Origin: Halichondria panicea
Taxonomy: Eukaryota > Porifera > Demospongiae > Suberitida > Halichondriidae
Assembly: GCF_963675165.1 (NCBI RefSeq)
Contig: NC_087392.1
Location: 5,711,442-5,775,441, forward strand
Reading direction: 5' to 3'
DNA: 64,000 bases
Shown: positions 10,940-20,781 of the stretch, piece after piece
Position numbering within the stretch: the first letter of the stretch is position 1
How the letters are laid out: every line of letters starts with the position of its first letter
Translations under genes and position numbers: made by a program
The notes under the pieces: model-generated
The model's input: the letters and a program-made list of their open reading frames with translations, nothing else
Told to the model about the DNA's origin: nothing
The model's database searches: none

Positions 10940-13900
10940 CCACACCCACACCCACACACAAGGCAATATGTTAGCAAACAGCTGATGAACTCCAGTGGCA
11001 TCAGTAGTGACCACATCACAAGATCAAAGCATGCAATACCCCCCCACACACACACACTTGTACCAGCTAGCAGACTACAGTCTTATCCACTCACCCTGAC
11101 TGTTTAAAGCTGAGCAGCTGAGCCCAGATGAGGTCTTCATCCACTTCCTCATCTCCATCTGATTGTTCTGTGACACAAACAATGAATGCTAACACATGCA
11201 CAACAACGTGTGCAGTATTAATATGCAGAATAAAACTTCAGTTGGAGGATCCCATTTCATGCTTGGGAAAGCTTGATTGTTCCTAGTGCTGTAAACACTA
11301 TCAAGTTACACACTGCAGTACACTAGGTCACTCAGGAGTACCAGCATTACACTAGGTCACTCAGGAGTACCAGCATTACACCAGGTCACTCAGGAGTACC
11401 AGCATTACACCAGGTCACTCAGGAGTACCAGAGCTGTTGTGAATGTGTTTATATAATCAATGAATGTGTTTGGAAGTGACTATTTACTGTTGCACAATAT
11501 AATTATCATATATAGCAGGTATCTATATCAGCTTCAATATCCCTATGACAACAACGTTTGCAAAACACTCACAAAATCTCTAGAGGGGAGCCTTCACACG
11601 GTCAGAATTGAAGTGTTAAGTGGACAACTATAATATATATATATAGAGGTGTGCTTACTCTTGAGGTGGACCTTCTCACAAGGCACAACTAGCTATATAT
11701 AGAGGTGTGCTTACTCTTGAGGTGGGCCTTCTCACAAGGCACAACTAGCTATATATAGAGGTGTGCTTACTCTTGAGGTGGACCTTCTCACAAGGCACAA
11801 CTAGCTATATAGAGGTGTGCTTACTCTTGAGGTGGACCTTCTCACAAGGCACAACTAGCTATATAGAGGTGTGCTTACTCTTGAGGTGGACCTTCTCACA
11901 AGGTACAACTAGCTATATAGAGGTGTGCTTACTCTTGAGGTGGACCTTCTCACAAGGCAGGCCAGTGAGGAGAGACAGACCAGCAAGCACTCTTCCTGAG
12001 TTGAGGGACTCATAGCTACCGTACAGTTTAGCTATTGCCTTCTCTATGAGTGGCACCCACAGCTGCTTGTGATGAGCCTGCAGTGTGTGTGTGGGGGGTG
12101 GGCATATATAGTGTGTGTGTGTGTGGAGGGAGTGGGCATATATAGTGTGTGTGGTGTGGGTGGGTGGCGTTATCAGTGAAGTATTTGCAGGGGTTATTTA
12201 TTTTGGCTAAGAAGAAAGTAAACCTTGACTGCCCCTGTTATGCTCTGTTATGCTCTGTTATGTTTCACCATAAAAAGGAACAGTAAACTGTTGTCTCTTG
12301 AGAGTGTCACATGCTGCAACAGCCACATTGCCTAGTAAGGTAGGTTACACAGCCACCATTGCCTAGTAAGGTAGGTTACACAGCCACCATTGCCTAGTAA
12401 GGTAGGTTACACAGCCACCATTGCCTAGTAAGGTAGGTTACACAGCCACCATTGCCTAGTAAGGTAGGTTACACAGCCACCATTGCCTAGTAAGGTAGGT
12501 TACACAGCCACCATTGCCTAGTAAGGTAGGTTACACAGCCACCATTGCCTAGTAAGGTAGGTTACACAGCCACCATTGCCTAGTAAGGTAGGTTACACAG
12601 CCACCATTGCCTAGTAAGGTAGGTTACACAGCCACCATTGCCTAGTAAGGTAGGTTACACAGCCACCATTGCCTAGTAAGGTAGGTTACACAGCCACCAT
12701 TGCCTAGTAAGGTAGGTTACACAGCCACCATTGCCTAGTAAGGTAGGTTACACAGCCACCATTGCCTAGTGAGGTATAGTTAGTTACAGAGGACCAACCC
12801 TCCGCATGTTCATAAATTTGAAAGAATAACAGCACAACCAGCAGCAATGTTGCATTAATGAATACCATACAATGTTAACATATAACGTTATAAGCAGTGC
12901 AGTGTCATACATGCATGTATGACACTGCACATGCATGTGCAGTGTCATACATGCATGTGCAGTGTCATACATGCATGTGCAGTGTCATACATGCATGTGC
13001 AGTGTCATACACATGTGCAGTGGCTTCACATGATTATTCATGGTCCACATCATGCTATGATGATAGAGCATCACATCATTGGAACCATCAGATTGATCCT
13101 GTGACCTGGCACATGCCTACATGCTATCAGTAACCTGAGTAACTATGGACCCACATGCTACACGTATAAACCAGTCATAGCTATGAAGTATTGACCTTTA
13201 TACCAAATGTGCTCACTTTTGAGAAGACTAACTCTTTATTTCTGAACACTGGTAGTGAGTCATCCACAATGACAGTAGTCCAGACACCATCCTTACAGAG
13301 GCGCACCTGATAGGCCCCCACAGCCGGTGAGTAGTCCCTGGTCATGAGGATGCTCTCCACCAGCTCTGGCACTGAGGCTATCACACTCAGAGCACTCAAT
13401 ACCCTGTGTATATATGGAAGCAAGGAATACAATACTGAGTTAGAGCCACTAAAAATGCATTTGTGCTAATGAGAAAAGCCTGAGACACACAATATACCCA
13501 TTATATGTATGGTGACCAGTAGTCTAGCTGCTATTGAAGCCATGTACCACACACACCACACACACTGCACATGTGCGGGCCATGCTCTACCCATGGCCTT
13601 CACAATAGAGCTAGGTCACATGATCTCACCAGCAGTTGCCTAGCACTCCTTGTGCTATATCTCCAGGGTCCGGGTCGTTACGCAATACACTCCAGGGGGT
13701 CTTACGATCAGAGAAGGGGTCAAGTATCTCGTGAGGTCGTCTCCATCTTGCCACCTCCCATTGGCTGGCTGGTTTCCGTGGGTCTATATAGAGAGATCTG
13801 TCACACGGGGGAAAGTCTGGGTCCACGAAATGCTGTTTTGACTGAGAGTGAGAAAGTACAGCAGTGGTTAGAGTGTGGCTAGCCAGCTGGGCAAAAGTGG

Positions 13901-15730
13901 TTTAGACTTGTACTCTACAAGTGGTTCTCATATTGAACAACAACGACCACAGCCAGCTGTACTTACCACTTACTGACTGTGTGTGCGTGTATAATAAATA
14001 GGTAATGTAGATACAGCACTATGGGACTGTTGCATGGCAATACACAATCATTTCACCATTGGAATGGAATGTACTGGAACCACCTGTGTGTCATGATGAC
14101 AGGGTACACGTGTGTCATGATGACAGTCGTACATGTAACTAGCTACAGTTACTGGAACAACTGTGTACTGTGTTGGCCACTTGTACTGTACTATATGGGA
14201 AAACACTGCTACAAACAGCAACCTTTTAAAGGACTAAAGAAAGTACCTCACACACGAGGAAACTACAATCTCTACTAGATCTATTAGCCATGAAACAATA
14301 TATCACAAGCTTCAAACAAAGCGGCAACACTATTAAGACAGTGCAGTAATCTACCTCTCTTGAGGATATCTCCACCTGTATAGCATGCTCAGACAACATA
14401 CACAAGAGCTACCATTATAGTAGAGCACACAGTGTTGGGGGAACAAGAGCTACCATTATAGTAGAGTACACAGTGTTGGGGGAACAAGAGCTACCATTAT
14501 AGTAGAGCACACAGTGTTGGGGGAACTAGGTGAAATGCACGGCTGTGTAACTATACTTACTCGTATGCAGTGTTGTCTGATCCTGTCATAGTTCTCATTG
14601 GCTCTGCTTGTTTCCTCCCTCCGCTTACACTCCATTAGTTGAGTGCAGTTCTTAGCTGGTGATGGAGTGCAGTCATCCCCCCAGCTGCTCCTCCGGTGTA
14701 GCTTAGTCTCGTTGTTAGCTTCAGTTAGATGAAGCAACACTGTAGGACGTCTCTTTCTGTCAGCACTCTGCCCAGAGCTGTTGGTGGGTCCATCACGATG
14801 AACTGGCTGAGGGGATATTTCATTGTTGGTGACTTCGATGGCTTGATGATACTCCTTCTGCTGTATCAGTAATGGTACAATATCACGCGGTGCATCTCCG
14901 ATATTACACACGTAACACTTGAGCTGTCCAATCACTGCTCTGTTAAAGGCGCTGCAAACCGTGCACTTCCAAGCAGCCTCTTTGCTGAGGTCGGTGCAGG
15001 AAACGGGAGAGTTGTAGCGACTGTCTGATGGTTCCAAGTGGCTGGCTTGAGATGTTATATCTGACATTGTGTATGTCCCAGAGTCAATGCTAGTTGGTCG
15101 TGGTTGAATATGTGGGAGGCAGTCTTCACCTCCTTGTTCAAGTGAAATTGTCTCATCTGTAATCCCATGTTCGTCTTTGCTCACAAGTACCATCATTCCT
15201 GTATGTCGGTGTTTGTCAACAGAGCTAGAGGGATATGGATATGGATAGAGATGAGAGTCTGTACTGAGATTACTGGCTAAGACAGGTTTCTTGTTACCAT
15301 TGAAGAATGAACCTCGGATTGACTGAAACATATTTCCAAAGCTTATACTTTTTTGCGATTTTAGCGACTGTGACTGTTTTGGTGGCTTGACTGGTTTCAC
15401 TGGATCGAGGGAATGACCACAAGCAGTACAAGAGTTGTCGAATCTATGGTGCACACTGCATATAGGACACGTCCAGCCTCCTAGCAAAGTTTTAAATCGA
15501 TCTGTTATACTTCTCTCTACTTTTGGAGCAGCTTGACTGAACCATTTCTCCTGCTCTATCACCAATTCCTTGAGGTTATCTGTATTGCCATGGTGAGGGT
15601 TTCTGCCCTCTGTACAAGCTTGACAGTTGACATTGTTTGTTGAGTTGATGGTAGTACACTTAGGGCATGCCCAATCCTGCCCGTCAGAGGTGAGGCTAGT
15701 GTAGTCACTTAGAGTTAGAGAACTTGTCAT
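7213..15730 (-). CDS. CAPN15: Calpain-15 / SOLH (RanBP2 zinc fingers plus calpain protease)
   Basis: Calcium-family cysteine protease of the small-optic-lobes type. Eleven exons in transcript order: 15730-14561, 13841-13630, 13403-13217, 12077-11933, 11167-11095, 10751-10623, 10368-10210, 9935-9774, 9457-9049, 8480-8302, 7381-7213; phases match throughout and give 997 residues, near human CAPN15. The first exon encodes three RanBP2-type fingers (WACPKC...CQAC, WTCPIC...CTAC, WKCTVC...CYVC) that in this family bind ubiquitin or RNA. The protease core keeps all three catalytic residues: Cys in QGVLGNCW, His in EPNHAYSILDV, Asn in LRNPWAK. The C-terminus (PPMHRQVLLVL, then LTPSIHELHSPR) matches the CAPN15 tail. 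Four introns open with minisatellites that repeat the splice donor. Its first exon is duplicated in the upstream neighbour. Confidence 0.93.
7651..8320. repeat. Minisatellite, about 42 bp x 16, overlapping the donor of CAPN15 exon 10
   Basis: Units of 41-43 bases built on CACCTGTGCATGGGTGGTAT. Read on the gene strand, each unit repeats the last bases of exon 10 (ending CATGCACAG) and its donor GTGGGC, so roughly sixteen donor-like sites follow the real one at 8302. Confidence 0.9.
8631..9057. repeat. Minisatellite, about 39 bp x 11, overlapping the donor of CAPN15 exon 9
   Basis: Unit contains CACCTGAGACTCTATACCAC. On the minus strand each copy repeats GAGTCTCAG followed by GTGTGTGA, matching the exon 9 end and donor at 9049. 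The unit length is a multiple of three, so the exon frame reads open through the array. Confidence 0.9.
10501..10625. repeat. Short tandem repeat, about 29 bp x 4, at the donor of CAPN15 exon 6
   Basis: Unit CCGACATACACAGGTCATGA followed by TTGCAGTAC. The array abuts the exon end at 10623 and each unit keeps the donor-like GTACTG on the minus strand. Confidence 0.8.
11321..11431. repeat. Tandem repeat, about 30 bp x 4, in CAPN15 intron 4
   Basis: Unit AGGTCACTCAGGAGTACCAG plus CATTACACT. It lies inside the intron, not at a junction. Confidence 0.8.
11641..11960. repeat. Minisatellite, about 54-57 bp x 6, containing the end of CAPN15 exon 4
   Basis: Six copies of AGGTGTGCTTACTCTTGAGG and neighbours. 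On the gene strand each unit holds about 30 bases of exon (GAGAAGGTCCACCTCAAGA) plus donor GTAAGC. The exon end used in the model is 11933. Confidence 0.9.
12319..12776. repeat. Minisatellite, 29 bp x about 16, in CAPN15 intron 3
   Basis: Almost perfect copies of ACAGCCACCATTGCCTAGTA plus AGGTAGGTT. The homogeneity implies recent expansion. No coding function seen. Confidence 0.9.
12895..13021. repeat. Short tandem repeat, 20 bp x 6, in CAPN15 intron 3
   Basis: Unit CAGTGTCATACATGCATGTG, partly palindromic because of CATGCATG. Confidence 0.8.
14402..14527. repeat. Minisatellite, 41 bp x 3, in CAPN15 intron 1 (short allele of the 18361-19147 array)
   Basis: Unit GAACAAGAGCTACCATTATA and flanks. 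The same unit occurs about nineteen times beside the duplicated exon at 19186, showing that intron sequence was duplicated with the exon. Confidence 0.9.
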
Positions 15731-15995
15731 GGCGATATAGAGCTAGCTAGCTTGTCTATATACTATATACTATACTGTACATATAGCTAGCTAGTGCGAT
15801 TTTATATACACCTAAGCTTTTAGAATCATTTGGTGTCCACCAAAGGTGCGGCTGATTCATGAGACTAACCTAAGCTAACCACGCCCATCCTACAAGCGGA
15901 ATGTGGGTAAAAATTTATACACAAAGTTTTTTACATGAAAATTAGAAAATTATTGACATTATTTAGAGAACACACAATAGCAGTACTAGGTCCAC
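15731..15995. promoter_or_regulatory. Probable CAPN15 promoter region / intergenic gap
   Basis: Gap of 265 bases between the CAPN15 start and the stop of the upstream same-strand gene. The first 40 or so bases next to the ATG (GGCGATATAGAGCTAGCTAG) resemble those upstream of the duplicated exon at 20356, so the duplication included some 5' flank. No TATA box recognised. Confidence 0.35.
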
Positions 15996-18900
15996 TCAAT
16001 ACCGCTCGCTGGCTAGGCAGTTATTCAGCTCCTTCTTAGATTTCTCCAGTTCCACGATGTGAGCATCTTTTATGGTCACCTCAGATTCAAGCAAAATCAG
16101 CTTTGCTTTCAACTCTTCTGTTTCTATCAAAAACTGTGTTTCTAATTCTTCAAGCCGCCTCTTCATCCAAAAAATTTCCACATCTTTCTCGACCAGTATC
16201 ATATCAATCTCGTGGCGGTGTATGTTCTTGTCTCCGTTTTGTTGGTCCATGCTCACCAGGGAATAGTGAGCTCTCTCGCGCTCTTTCAAAAACAGTTGTT
16301 GAGTCAGTTTTTGGCAGTTTTGTTTGAAACCTACGCTTCCATCCATCGATGAAAGGCTGTGGCGAAGGTGGATTAGCTCTCGCTCCAGATCCTCCTTCGT
16401 GGCTTGCTCTCGATGAAGCTGTTGGAGTGTGTTCTGAAGTTTGCTCTCTTTGGAATGGATACAGTTGACAAGTTTCGACTTAACCTGTAGTGTGTATATT
16501 AGCTCATATTATAACAACATCTGTGTGTCATGTGACAGTGCAAGGTGGGAGGGTATGATGAAGACAAAATATTTGATAGACAATGACACACACACCAGTG
16601 TACTATAATTGGTGTTCACCTAATAAGCATTACAATTACAATACAGCCAGGTTAATGAAAGCATCTCGGGTGCTGCATGATGCCTCGGTGGATGAGTCAA
16701 AGCTACACAAAGCTACTACATGTAGCTATTAAATACACACATGATGATGTTACATATTTGCTGCGTGTAGGCATAACGCAGGGAGGTGCAAAAGATTGGG
16801 AAATCGAATGATTGACTATGATTGTTGCTAAAAGGATGCCAATATTTCAAAGTCTTAATGGCTGCTGCAACGTGCAGCTCTCTTCTCACTCTTGCAGCTA
16901 GCGTTCTAGTGCAGAGCTAACTAGTAACACTCCATGGACAAGTTTTGCTCTACACTTTTCTGCAATGGAATTCTATGTAGGCAAAACTAGGCATAACTCG
17001 AGAACCATTTTTGCAAATCCAGAAATTGAAATCCAAATTACTAGAAGCCTATAGAAACTACTCTTGCACTTTATTCATCCTGGAGCAGCTGTAGCAGTCC
17101 ACACACACACACAGATACTTGCGCATGCGTACCGAGGCATAATGAGCGTTTCTATACCTTAATAAACTGTGTTAGCAGGCCACCTCTTCATTACAGTAAC
17201 CAGGTAAGGTAGGGTGACTACTATAGCATGTGTACAGACCACAAGCATTACTCATAATTATACTAATGCAGTAATAGATGTGATTACAAAAACACTGTAT
17301 TGACCTCAGATGTTCCGTTTGGTAGAAGAACGGAAACACTCTCCTCCTCCTGAGATTCTGTGCCCTCCTCCGTCAATGTCACCCCTAGTGGAGCAAAACA
17401 TGACAATTTGTGAATAGCATGAACTGCACAGGTACGTAGGGATACAACAGACTCTTCAATGCATGTAACTTGGTAAATTGCTGTACTTGAATTGACCTAA
17501 GCACAGCCAGTGTGTCAGGTGACAATCATTACCATGTTTGCGTGCCAATCTCACGGCTAGTGCACGTTCTCCTGATCTTCTCAAGGCATCCACAATATCC
17601 ACCCAAGATGGCTCCTTCAGTTTGGAATAAGTGATAAGCATCTCCATCTTGCATTTATCCACGTTCTCGTTGAACTGATGCCGTATCTTCTGTAGATCTG
17701 ACAGAGGGACACCAAGATGGACGCCCAGTAGGAACCACCCCACCACCTGATGGAGGTCAGTCAGCATATCTGACAGCTGTATCTCTGTAGGGGGGATAAG
17801 ATTGTTGCTTGGTCAGACATACAGGTCAAAAAGGCGATTATTAAATACTCAACCTTATAGGAATGAAGATCTACTGATCATAGAAATACAATCAAGAATG
17901 TAAATGTTGAACCTAACAATGCGTGCTCATTGTACTAGTTGGATCGGATAATCACTAGCAACTAGCCCACTCACCAGTGGGCTCTGCTCTCTGCAGCTGC
18001 TCCTCTTGTTCAACCAGCTGCCTCTCAATCGTCTGATTAGTAGCCACAAGCTCAGAATTATTTTCTTGTAATTCAAACAGTTGCTGGTCCAGAAAGGTAC
18101 TGTACTTCCTCTGCTTACACTCCATTAGTTGAGTGCAGTTCTTAGCTGGTGATGGAGTGCAGTCATCCCCCCAGCTGCTCCTCCTCTTTATCTCGGTATA
18201 CTGCCTAGAGCTACTGATGGGTACATCATGACGAACTGGCTGAGGGCTGACATTCTGTGGTGTGGATATTTCATGTGAAGGGTTTTGTAGTCTTGTTTCA
18301 TTGTTGGTGACTTCGATGGCTTGATGGTATCCTTTCTGCTGTATCAGTAATGGTACACAGTGTTGGGGGAACAAGAGCTACCATTATAGTAGAGCACACA
18401 GTGTTGGGGGAACAAGAGCTACCATTATAGTAGAGTACACAGTGTTGGGGGAACAAGAGCTACCATTATAGTAGAGCACACAGTGTTGGGGGAACAAGAG
18501 CTACCATTATAGTAGAGCACACAGTGTTGGGGGAACAAGAGCTACCATTATAGTAGAGTACACAGTGTTGGGGGAACAAGAGCTACCATTATAGTAGAGC
18601 ACACAGTGTTGGGGGAACAAGAGCTACCATTATAGTAGAGTACACAGTGTTGGGGGAACAAGAGCTACCATTATAGTAGAGCACACAGTGTTGGGGGAAC
18701 AAGAGCTACCATTATAGTAGAGTACACAGTGTTGGGGGAACAAGAGCTACCATTATAGTAGAGCACACAGTGTTGGGGGAACAAGAGCTACCATTATAGT
18801 AGAGTACACAGTGTTGGGGGAACAAGAGCTACCATTATAGTAGAGCACACAGTGTTGGGGGAACAAGAGCTACCATTATAGTAGAGTACACAGTGTTGGG

Positions 18901-20355
18901 GGAACAAGAGCTACCATTATAGTAGAGCACACAGTGTTGGGGGAACAAGAGCTACCATTATAGTAGAGTACACAGTGTTGGGGGAACAAGAGCTACCATT
19001 ATAGTAGAGCACACAGTGTTGGGGGAACAAGAGCTACCATTATAGTAGAGTACACAGTGTTGGGGGAACAAGAGCTACCATTATAGTAGAGCACACAGTG
19101 TTGGGGGAACAAGAGCTACCATTATAGTAGAGCACACAGTGTTGGGGGAACTAGGTGAAATGCACGGCTGTGTAACTATACTTACTCGTATGTAGTGTTG
19201 TCTGATCCTGTCATAGTTCTCATTGGCTCTGCTTATTTCCTCCCTCCGCTTACACTCCATTAGTTGAGTGCAGTTCTTAGCTGGTGATGGAGTGCAGTCA
19301 TCCCCCCAGCTGCTCCTCCGGTGTAGCTTAGTCTCGTTGTTAGCTTCAGTTAGATGAAGCAACATTGTACGACGTCTCTTTCTGTCAGCACTCTGCCCAG
19401 AGCTGTTGGTGGGTCCATTACGATGAACTGGCTGAGGGGATATTTCATTGTTGGTGACTTCGATGGCTTGATGATACTCCTTCTGCTGTATCAGTAATGG
19501 TACAATATCACGCGGTGCATCTCCGATATTACACACGCAACACTTGAGCTGTCCAATCACTGCTCTGTTAAAGGCGCTGCAAACCGTGCACTTCCAAGCA
19601 GCCTCTTTGCTGAGGTCGGTGCAGGAAACGGGAGAGTTGTAGCGACTGTCTGATGGTTCCAAGTGGCTGGCTTGAGATGTTATATCTGACATTGTGTATG
19701 TCCCAGAGTCAATGCTAGTTGGTCGCGGTTGAATATGTGGGAGGCAGTCTTCACCTCCTTGTTCAAGTGAAATTGTCTCATCTGTAATCCCGTGTTCGTC
19801 TTTGCTCACAAGTACCATCATTCCTGTATGTCGGTGTTTGTCAACAGAACTAGAGGGATATGGATAGAGATGAGTGTCTGTACTGAGATTACTGGCTGAG
19901 ACAGGTTTCTTGTTACTATTGAATATAAATGAACCTCGGATTGACTGAAACACATTTCCCAAGGAGGTTGTGCTGCTACTTTTTTGTGATTTTAGCGACT
20001 GCTTTGGTGGCTTGACTGATTTCACAGGATTGAGGGAATGGCCACAAGTTGTACAAGAATTGCCGAATCTTTGGTCTATTTTACACACAGGACACGTCCA
20101 GCCTCCTAGGAAAGTTTTAAATCGATCTGTTATACTTCTCTCTACTTTTGGAGCAGCTTGACTGAACCATTTCTCCTGCTCTATCACCAATTCCTTGAGG
20201 TTATCTGTATTGCCATGGTGAGGGTTTCTGCCCTCTGTACAAGCTTGACAGTTGACATTGTTTGTTGAGTTGATAGCAGTACACCTAGGGCATGCCCAAT
20301 CCTGCCCGTCAGAGGTGAGGCTAGTGTAGTCACTTAGAGTTAGCGAACTTGTCAT
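15996..20355 (-). CDS. Chimeric RanBP2 zinc-finger / death-domain / coiled-coil protein
   Basis: Model in transcript order: 20355-19186, 18338-17975, 17784-17533, 17384-17305, 16484-15996; phases agree and give about 784 residues. Exon 1 is 1170 bases, exactly the length of CAPN15 exon 1 and nearly identical, with the same three zinc fingers. Exon 2 holds a second, truncated copy of the 3' part of that exon (SSWGDDCTPSPAKNC) and then diverges into a coiled coil. Exon 3 is a death domain (VVGWFLLGVHLGVPLSDLQK ... WVDIVDALRRSGERALAVRL). The last exon is a charged coiled coil. The acceptor for exon 2 (CTGATACAG before CAG) is inferred from phase alone and lies inside former exon sequence. Probably an adaptor; no enzyme domain. 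Whether exon 1 is really spliced to the rest needs RNA data; a transcript starting near 18374 is the alternative. Confidence 0.7.
18361..19147. repeat. Minisatellite, 41 bp x about 19, with two-unit higher-order pattern
   Basis: Copies of GAACAAGAGCTACCATTATA plus GTAGAGYACACAGTGTTGGG. The variable base alternates between GAGCAC and GAGTAC for most of the array, so the block expanded as 82-base dimers. It directly abuts a truncated exon copy at 18360. Confidence 0.92.
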
Positions 20356-20778
20356 GGCGATATAGAACTAGCTAGCTAGCTAGCTTGTCTACTAGGCCTT
20401 TTTATAATTATAGGAAGCTAATCAACCACACCCATCCTACGAATGTAAACGGGGGTTTCCCTACTTAAGCGTGTTGGTGGGTAAAGATCGTTAGTTGGGC
20501 AATATATGAGACACGCCCACTCTACAACTAAAATTTAATTGCTTCTCGTTCAACGTAACCAAGATAGATTCCAAGATTCATTCTACTCAGCCTTCAAGTG
20601 TCCTCCCCCCCCAGCAAGACTAGTGAGACAGTAGCGATATTATTTATAATCACGTAAATTTATAGGTGAGCAAGCTATCCATTCCATTGCATTGCAAAGT
20701 CCTACTCATAGTATGTATGTATAATATACCGTGGGTCAAACATACCACTGTTGTCACTACTTGCAGAAAGGGCCGGAC
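20356..20778. promoter_or_regulatory. Divergent promoter region between the zinc-finger/death-domain gene and TBC1D
   Basis: Gap of 423 bases between two genes transcribed away from each other. The AG just before 20767 (CTACTTGCAG) could be an acceptor for a non-coding 5' exon of the TBC1D gene, so part of this region may be UTR and intron. No clear core promoter motif seen. Confidence 0.4.
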
Positions 20779-20781
20779 ATG
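20779..20781 (+). other. TBC1D4: Chosen start codon of the TBC1D gene
   Basis: ATG in CCGGACATGTCTACAG is the first in-frame ATG before the PTB domain, 12 bases after a good acceptor (TTGCAG). An upstream coding exon cannot be excluded. Confidence 0.5.

Noticed and set aside
18361-19147. CRISPR-like array of regular repeats
   Set aside because: Units are directly adjacent with no unique spacers; it is an intronic minisatellite in an animal gene. The same applies to the other arrays.
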